This document shows positions 59,119 through 64,000 of a stretch of DNA of 64,000 nucleotides, one piece after another (position 1 is the first letter of the stretch; each line of letters opens with the position of its first letter). Origin of the DNA: Pyrenophora tritici-repentis. Its lineage: Eukaryota > Ascomycota > Dothideomycetes > Pleosporales > Pleosporaceae. The stretch spans positions 6,572,001-6,636,000 of the forward strand of contig NC_089390.1 in the NCBI RefSeq assembly GCF_003171515.1. Direction: 5' to 3'. The translations under genes and the position numbers were made by a program. Below the pieces are notes generated by a model. The model worked only from the letters and a program-made list of their open reading frames with translations. It did not search any database and was not told the origin of the DNA.

Positions 59119-59745
59119 GCATCACGATGAGGACAGCATTGGACTTTTTTGTTTTTGCATTGCGATGGCGTTTTTGGTCACGGCCTTTGGATATCGGCTT
59201 GTGATTTTGGGCGTTCGGGATACAGGATTCCCTTGGGCAAAGCGAAGGCCTTCGCTGAACTACCTACTACGTCTGGTTACGTCTGGACACATAGCATACC
59301 ATAGCATAGTCACAGTCACATCGACAGCTTGACACGACACGACACGAGACGAGAATATAACGAGAAGATTCTGAACCTACAAAACTCTACAAGAACCGTT
59401 GCAAACATCACTCCACACGCAGCACGAAGATCGGAAGATCGGTAGATCTATCTGCAGTGCATGACCACCTGTCCCTGCAATAAATACTTGCTACTTCCTC
59501 TGGTACGCTAATCATAGAAACACGGGGTCGATATATAGATTCGTTCGACAAGCATGATCCTTCATGCTGTCAAAGGCTTGATTAATTTCAGTACTAAGGC
59601 CTGTTTTTGTCGGATAGGTTGATATTAAGAGGGCTTTCTTGGAAGTCTTGAACGATGTTGGCAAGGCAAAAAGAACGACTTGGGCGACAGTCTTGAGGAA
59701 ATGAATTCTTATTGCTGACAGTTCTCAGCCAAGTTGCTTTTCTTA
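59119..59745. other. convergent 3' flanks
   Basis: 3' ends of the phosphodiesterase-like gene (+) and the P450 (-). Contains short CATAGCATA and GACACGACAC-type direct repeats near 59,290-59,350. No gene supported. Confidence 0.5.
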
Positions 59746-61362
59746 CTATTCAAACGGCGTAAACTTCCCCAACACAGCCTCAGCATCTTCCAACTCACTC
59801 AGCAAAACCCGTCTATGTGCCTCACTCCTAACCTTGATATCGCAGACAAACTTCTGCGGCCGAATATTGAAGCCCTCAGTATACGCAAAAGTATCGTAGT
59901 CAACACCTTTCCTAGGCTGGATATCGAATGCCCAAAGCGTCTTCGCCAGTGCAATGTAAAGGCTATTCTCCGCTAGGTTAGCCCCAGGGCAAATACGTCG
60001 ACCCCATCCAAACGACGAGTGACCTGATTTCGAAGGATGGGGTTTCCCTGTCAGCGGCGTTGGGGCTTTTGAGCGTTGGGCTAGTGCGTCGTCTAGGAAA
60101 CGGGTGGGGTCGAAGTGGTGGGCGTTGGGGTAGTATTCCTCATTTAGGTTGATGGCCCAGGAGTTTCCCAGGATGGTGGTTCCGTTGGGTATGTAGTAGC
60201 CTTCGTAGTGGTCGTCTTCGGTGGAGGCGTGCGGTGTACCTCCGAGAACGGCGACGGGACGCCAACGTAGAACTTCTTTGACCAGAGCGCGGATGTACGG
60301 AAGATGCGATTCGTCAGTGAAGTCGGGGCTACGGTCGGGGCCGACGACGGCGTCGAGTTCGTTGTGCGCGGCGTGGAGGGTCTCTGGATGCGTGACTAGC
60401 GCTAGAAAGGCAGTGCAGAGTGTTGAGGCTGTAGTGTCTGATCCTGCGCCGAAGAGCGATGCGGGAATGTAAGAAAAGTCGCGGTCTGACAACGGAATAT
60501 GTTCCTTCTCCCGCAACTCCAACAATAGCTTGCACAGCGAGTCGGGGATATCATCGCCTTGGCTCTTTGCTCGTGTAAGGTCAGACCGCACCAGATCCAC
60601 GAGAGCCATATTTGCAGCAGCTTCTTTTCTACCTTTGGCTTTGATGTCTGCTTTCCATGGAGCTAGAACGTCTGGAACGTGCTTCAAGATGGGGAACGAC
60701 TCAACAAGGTATTTGCCAGGTACATTGAGCGATGCCGCTACATGCATGAACTCGAAGCGTTGGCGTATAACCTCGGCGTTCAAAGAGTCTATGCGATGGC
60801 CATATGCGACACAGAAGACAATGCTGGAGGTGAAACGTTCGAGGAGCTTCTCCCAGTTCTCCGGGCTTTCCAGTAGCTGACAACATAGTCGCGATGCCTC
60901 TGCTGTTTGTACGGGCTTGTATAATCTCAGTGCACTAGGTGTCACGGCCTGGTGGAGTAGCTTTCTCCTCACACTCCATTCCTTGCCATATGGCTGGACC
61001 AGTATGCTTGCATTGTCCCATAGGATTTCTCCCATTGCTATCATAGGCGGGCGCGACGAGTACTTTGCACTCCGCTTCTCCATCAGCTCAGCAGCGACGT
61101 TCGGGTCCGATATGACGACTGTTGGTTTGCGCCCGATCCATATCGTAAAGATGGGACCATATGTCTTGGACCATTCCTGGAATTTGATCCATGGCTTCGA
61201 CTTGGGAAGGTGCAGCTTATTGCCGAGGAACGGAAGCGGCATCGGACCTGGAGGCATTCGTAGCCATAGCCAAATATCTTGAATAATCCCTAAGAAGATT
61301 GCGGCGATGACAGCCAAAAGCGGTACATAGGACGGTAGGGGATGGATGGATTCTAGTGCCAT
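59746..61362 (-). CDS. cytochrome P450 monooxygenase
   Basis: Single exon, 538 residues, start at 61,362 so that the protein opens with the membrane anchor (YVPLLAVIAAIFLGIIQDIW) and the Pro hinge MPPGPMPLPFLGN. Class II P450 on the endoplasmic reticulum, fed by NADPH-P450 reductase. Visible motifs: I-helix FGAGSDTTAS (about 305-315), K-helix KEVLRWRP (about 361), FDPTRFLD of the PERF region, and the heme loop FGWGRRICPGA with the axial Cys near 458. The overall pattern (SKTYGPIFTIWIGRK, EKRSAKYSSRPP) resembles the fungal group that includes O-methylsterigmatocystin oxidoreductase-like enzymes. Substrates in that group vary, so none is assigned. No polyketide synthase, peptide synthetase or terpene gene lies within the window, so it looks stand-alone. 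Confidence 0.95.
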   Translation of the reverse strand: MALESIHPLPSYVPLLAVIAAIFLGIIQDIWLWLRMPPGPMPLPFLGNKLHLPKSKPWIKFQEWSKTYGPIFTIWIGRKPTVVISDPNVAAELMEKRSAKYSSRPPMIAMGEILWDNASILVQPYGKEWSVRRKLLHQAVTPSALRLYKPVQTAEASRLCCQLLESPENWEKLLERFTSSIVFCVAYGHRIDSLNAEVIRQRFEFMHVAASLNVPGKYLVESFPILKHVPDVLAPWKADIKAKGRKEAAANMALVDLVRSDLTRAKSQGDDIPDSLCKLLLELREKEHIPLSDRDFSYIPASLFGAGSDTTASTLCTAFLALVTHPETLHAAHNELDAVVGPDRSPDFTDESHLPYIRALVKEVLRWRPVAVLGGTPHASTEDDHYEGYYIPNGTTILGNSWAINLNEEYYPNAHHFDPTRFLDDALAQRSKAPTPLTGKPHPSKSGHSSFGWGRRICPGANLAENSLYIALAKTLWAFDIQPRKGVDYDTFAYTEGFNIRPQKFVCDIKVRSEAHRRVLLSELEDAEAVLGKFTPFE

Positions 61363-63248
61363 GTCAACAAAGCTGCTTAACAGAGACGAAAATGCTGAGG
61401 CTGGTGAGGGTCTAAGAGGGCGATATACACCTACCAATACCGGATATAGGCGATCCTACAGCACCAAACGTGACGTTCGGCAATTGAACTTGTTCGCTGG
61501 TGTCGTTCCGAGATGCAGGTGGACTGCGGGAGGAGCTTGCGGGGTCCCATTTGTTCGTCCGCCATGCTAATTCCACACCACCGCCTACGGACTCCCTATC
61601 TTCTCCATCATGTGGTATTCGACCCCCAAAAAACAGCCCCGGAGATTAGCCAGCACATCCATCGTGAGATAACTTGGTGGCTGATGTAACGGCTGGCGAG
61701 GAGGAGGGCTTGGGGTACCTAAGCAATTTACCCGGACTAGCGCCATGTGGGGAAACTTCGAGTTTGGGGAAGTTTGAATGACGTATCCGTCAAACCCTAC
61801 ACTTACAGACAAGCACCGATACTCGCTACATCTTTGCAATCCAGTACACTACACATCGAACTCCAGACTTCCAGAGCCAGCAAGAAATATTGTGTATTAA
61901 TTTACTAATCATATCGATAACGGGTAGTTGCACTGCGCCTCCAGGCGGCATATTGTGTTTAAGCGCCTGGTGCACTTTCTCTTCGGGTAACTAGAGAACA
62001 GACTCGTTTACCATATATCCCTTTGGCTCCGCTTGATTGTATCATTATCCTTTTTCTTATATTACAAAAGCTTACGCGCATTGGCACAGTCATATCATAA
62101 CATGTCTATGCCTTGCGGATTGCCAACGACAAGTCTGTTGTTCGGATTTTTACGGACATGAACACTTGCAGCACTTTTCAGGTCATCTCAATAGACCTCA
62201 AGGATCATAGTAACTAGGGCCATGGGTTCTGAAGATCGCCACTTTACTCCAACGGGAGATCGTTCGACACCAAGAGAAAGCTTGTCGGAGGCCCCGGTTC
62301 GAAAGATCTCGATTCAACTACCTGTGATCAATCTATTCTCGGCGGCTTCTATGGAACTTCTGAGTCCTTTCCATTGTCTAAACCTCTTTGAGACGTTTTG
62401 ATCAACCTTGTACTCAGACGACACACAATTGCCTAGCAAAAAATGGCGACTATCCATCCTATACTCTACATCTAAGCTCTGATCCTGCATAATACGCGCT
62501 ATGATAGTCACTAGTAAGTCGCTATTAATAATGTGTCAGACACTCCTGACTCTGCAAGGCCTTCCTTTCACAGATACGGGCTGAAGTAAAGCCACCCAGG
62601 AGCAACTGACATCTGAACACGGGCCGGGATCCCCAACGGTTTCCAGCCCAGACTTGAAAGAGATACATGTTGATGCTACAATAGATTGGAAAAATGAAGA
62701 GGAAGAAATGTTCAACAGGCTCACAAAAAACTCAATAGCGGTGTTGCCTTCCTCCACTATGCCATCGAAGATGGCGTTGTGAACTCAGTGTTTCTTGAAC
62801 GGCCTGAGAAAGAATCTTTCAGCCTTCAGAAATCAGGTCTCCGACAACACTCAGAATCATAAAGGACTCTGTGCTCAAGGGCATATACTTCTTTAGGACG
62901 GGTGGTGGTCGTGGTCCCCATTTACGATACGAGTCTGAACGACATAAGTAGATTCTAGCGGCTGTTGTTTGATGTCCGTTGATCGGAATAGGAAGCCGGA
63001 AACCCTTTTGAGCTTGGGTAAACGGTAACCTACATGAAACACGATGATGACGCCAGCAACTGGAATGCTATTGAGGTCAGACGCTAACGTGTGTAGCGAG
63101 TCTCGTCGGTAGGCGAAGCCGACGGATGCAAGGACCTACGGTCGCGTCAACAGCGACATTTCCAACCTGTGATTATTGATTCGACTTAGACAAGCGTCCG
63201 TACAGAGGTGCCTTTCAAAAGTTCTTGCTGACAGGGATGTCTTGACTA
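61363..63248. other. intergenic with decayed coding-like patches
   Basis: The left part is the P450 promoter. From about 62,222 on the plus strand, short frames read like protein but are broken by stops: one from an ATG at 62,222 (MGSEDRHFTPTGDRSTPRES) and one at about 62,600-62,780 (PDLKEIHVDATIDWKNEEEE). I do not recognise them. Given the transposon remnant next door, they may be relics. Confidence 0.35.
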
Positions 63249-64000
63249 CTACCGAAGTAATGCCGAAACCTCGACAGATCTGTCCCTCCTACCCTCCTTA
63301 TACTCATTGCCACCATCAAGTTTGATTATTTCTTGAATATGAAATGGAATCCTCTCTATCCAAGCTTGTATTTGTGGTTGTGCGAGATCTCTCCAAGCCT
63401 CCTGCCATATCTTTGATGCCTCTGCTCTGTTTTTTGGAGCACCTTTCCTTGTTGTTCTCCTTTTCAACTATGACCAGGCTGGCTCAATAGCGTTAAGATC
63501 TGGTGAATTGCCACACCAGAGGAGCTTCTCCACGCTCTCCCTTTCGTATACTAGACGTTGGGCATAGTGAGCATGTGAAGGAGCCTTGTCTTCTTGAACA
63601 AGAGTACCTGGTCTCTCTCTCTGGCACTCCTTAGCAAAGGGGAGAAGCTTTGGGATAAGAACTTGAGTCTGGTAACGCCACCAGTCAATCCACTACTACC
63701 GCCATCACGAGTCAGCTTGCCAGTCTCTTTTATCCATCTCCATTGAGGAGATCTGCCAGGCTTATTTCTTAATCCTATCCTCTTTACGCCTGTTATAAGC
63801 TCTCACTCCTCTCTCATAATTAGCTCTAAGACCTCATTCATCTTTGTAATCTGAAGAGCTACCTCTCTCTTCTTGTCAGATAATAGCACTGTTGAAGATG
63901 AGAGCGTACAGACGCCAGGTCTGACTAGTGCGACCCAGCATCTGTGAGAGCCAATCGGATCACAGGAAGGCTTGGCACCCCCTAGGTGAGCCCACAACCG
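63249..64000 (-). mobile_element. degenerate Tc1/mariner-type transposase, runs off the window
   Basis: The minus-strand sequence matches the C-terminal half of fungal DDE transposases of the mariner (Tan1-like) group. GIDWWRYQTQVLIPKLLPFA leads to VQEDKAPSHAHY with the second catalytic Asp, then LLWCGNSPDLNAIEPAW with the third acidic residue. A stop codon replaces what should be Trp, and KRRTTRKGAPKNRAEA and IQAWIERIPFHIQEIIKL follow. Further upstream the frame shifts at about 63,695, and again between RAYNRRKEDR-like and RNKPGRSPQWRW segments, so the copy is dead. The TGG-to-TAG change is the kind that repeat-induced point mutation makes. The 5' part lies beyond the window, and no terminal inverted repeat was identified. 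Confidence 0.85.

Noticed and set aside
59746..61362. Secondary-metabolite gene cluster around the P450
   Set aside because: No backbone synthase, transporter or cluster regulator lies among its neighbours in the window.

Overview
This window is nuclear DNA from a filamentous ascomycete. Genes lie on both strands and carry short introns of about 44-140 bp with GTAAGT/GTATGT-type donors and CTAAC/TTAAC-type branch points. There are no operons. The gene repertoire fits this group: a Gti1/Pac2 WOPR regulator, an RfeG-like protein, a HET-domain protein, a DOMON/b561 protein, an intron-containing histone H4 and a decayed Tc1/mariner transposase. A dothideomycete of the Pleosporales is my best guess, from family resemblance only. 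Exon boundaries were worked out by hand from splice signals and reading-frame continuity.

Layout. 1-3,016: truncated allantoate-type MFS permease and a WOPR transcription factor, both on the minus strand. 3,017-7,312: long gene-free leader with a (TTC)22 tract. 7,313-10,490: small cupin-like protein, then a secretory precursor built from tandem 29-residue units joined by Lys-Arg. 11,153-11,760: an unrecognised, possibly broken coding patch. 12,993-20,193: a 2,381-residue coiled-coil protein. 21,206-23,350: DNA polymerase eta. 23,617-25,448: secreted six-hairpin-type protein. 26,927-27,970: RfeG-like protein. 27,971-32,235: gene-free. 32,236-35,838: coiled-coil/repeat membrane protein and an F-box-like protein. 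36,136-37,867: amino-acid permease. 38,542-39,252: isochorismatase-family hydrolase. 39,567-40,153: histone H4. 41,220-42,380: His-rich type I membrane protein. 43,224-44,519: HET-domain protein. 44,788-46,460: DOMON/b561 protein with a homopolymer frameshift. 48,231-49,846: Arg-rich protein. 52,060-56,028: SF1 RNA helicase resembling SAD-3/Hrr1/ZNFX1. 56,251-56,847: calycin-like protein. 58,045-59,118: GPI-type PLC-like phosphodiesterase. 59,746-61,362: cytochrome P450. 63,249-64,000: mariner remnant running off the end.

Most genes are unlinked housekeeping or accessory functions, and I see no biosynthetic cluster around the single P450. The most unusual locus is the Lys-Arg-punctuated repeat precursor at 9,473-10,490. 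It looks like a substrate for Kex2 processing into several copies of one peptide, but no tailoring genes lie beside it. Two genes, the precursor and the DOMON protein, are broken by a one-base difference inside a G/C homopolymer. Base-call error and true mutation should therefore be separated before either is called a pseudogene.
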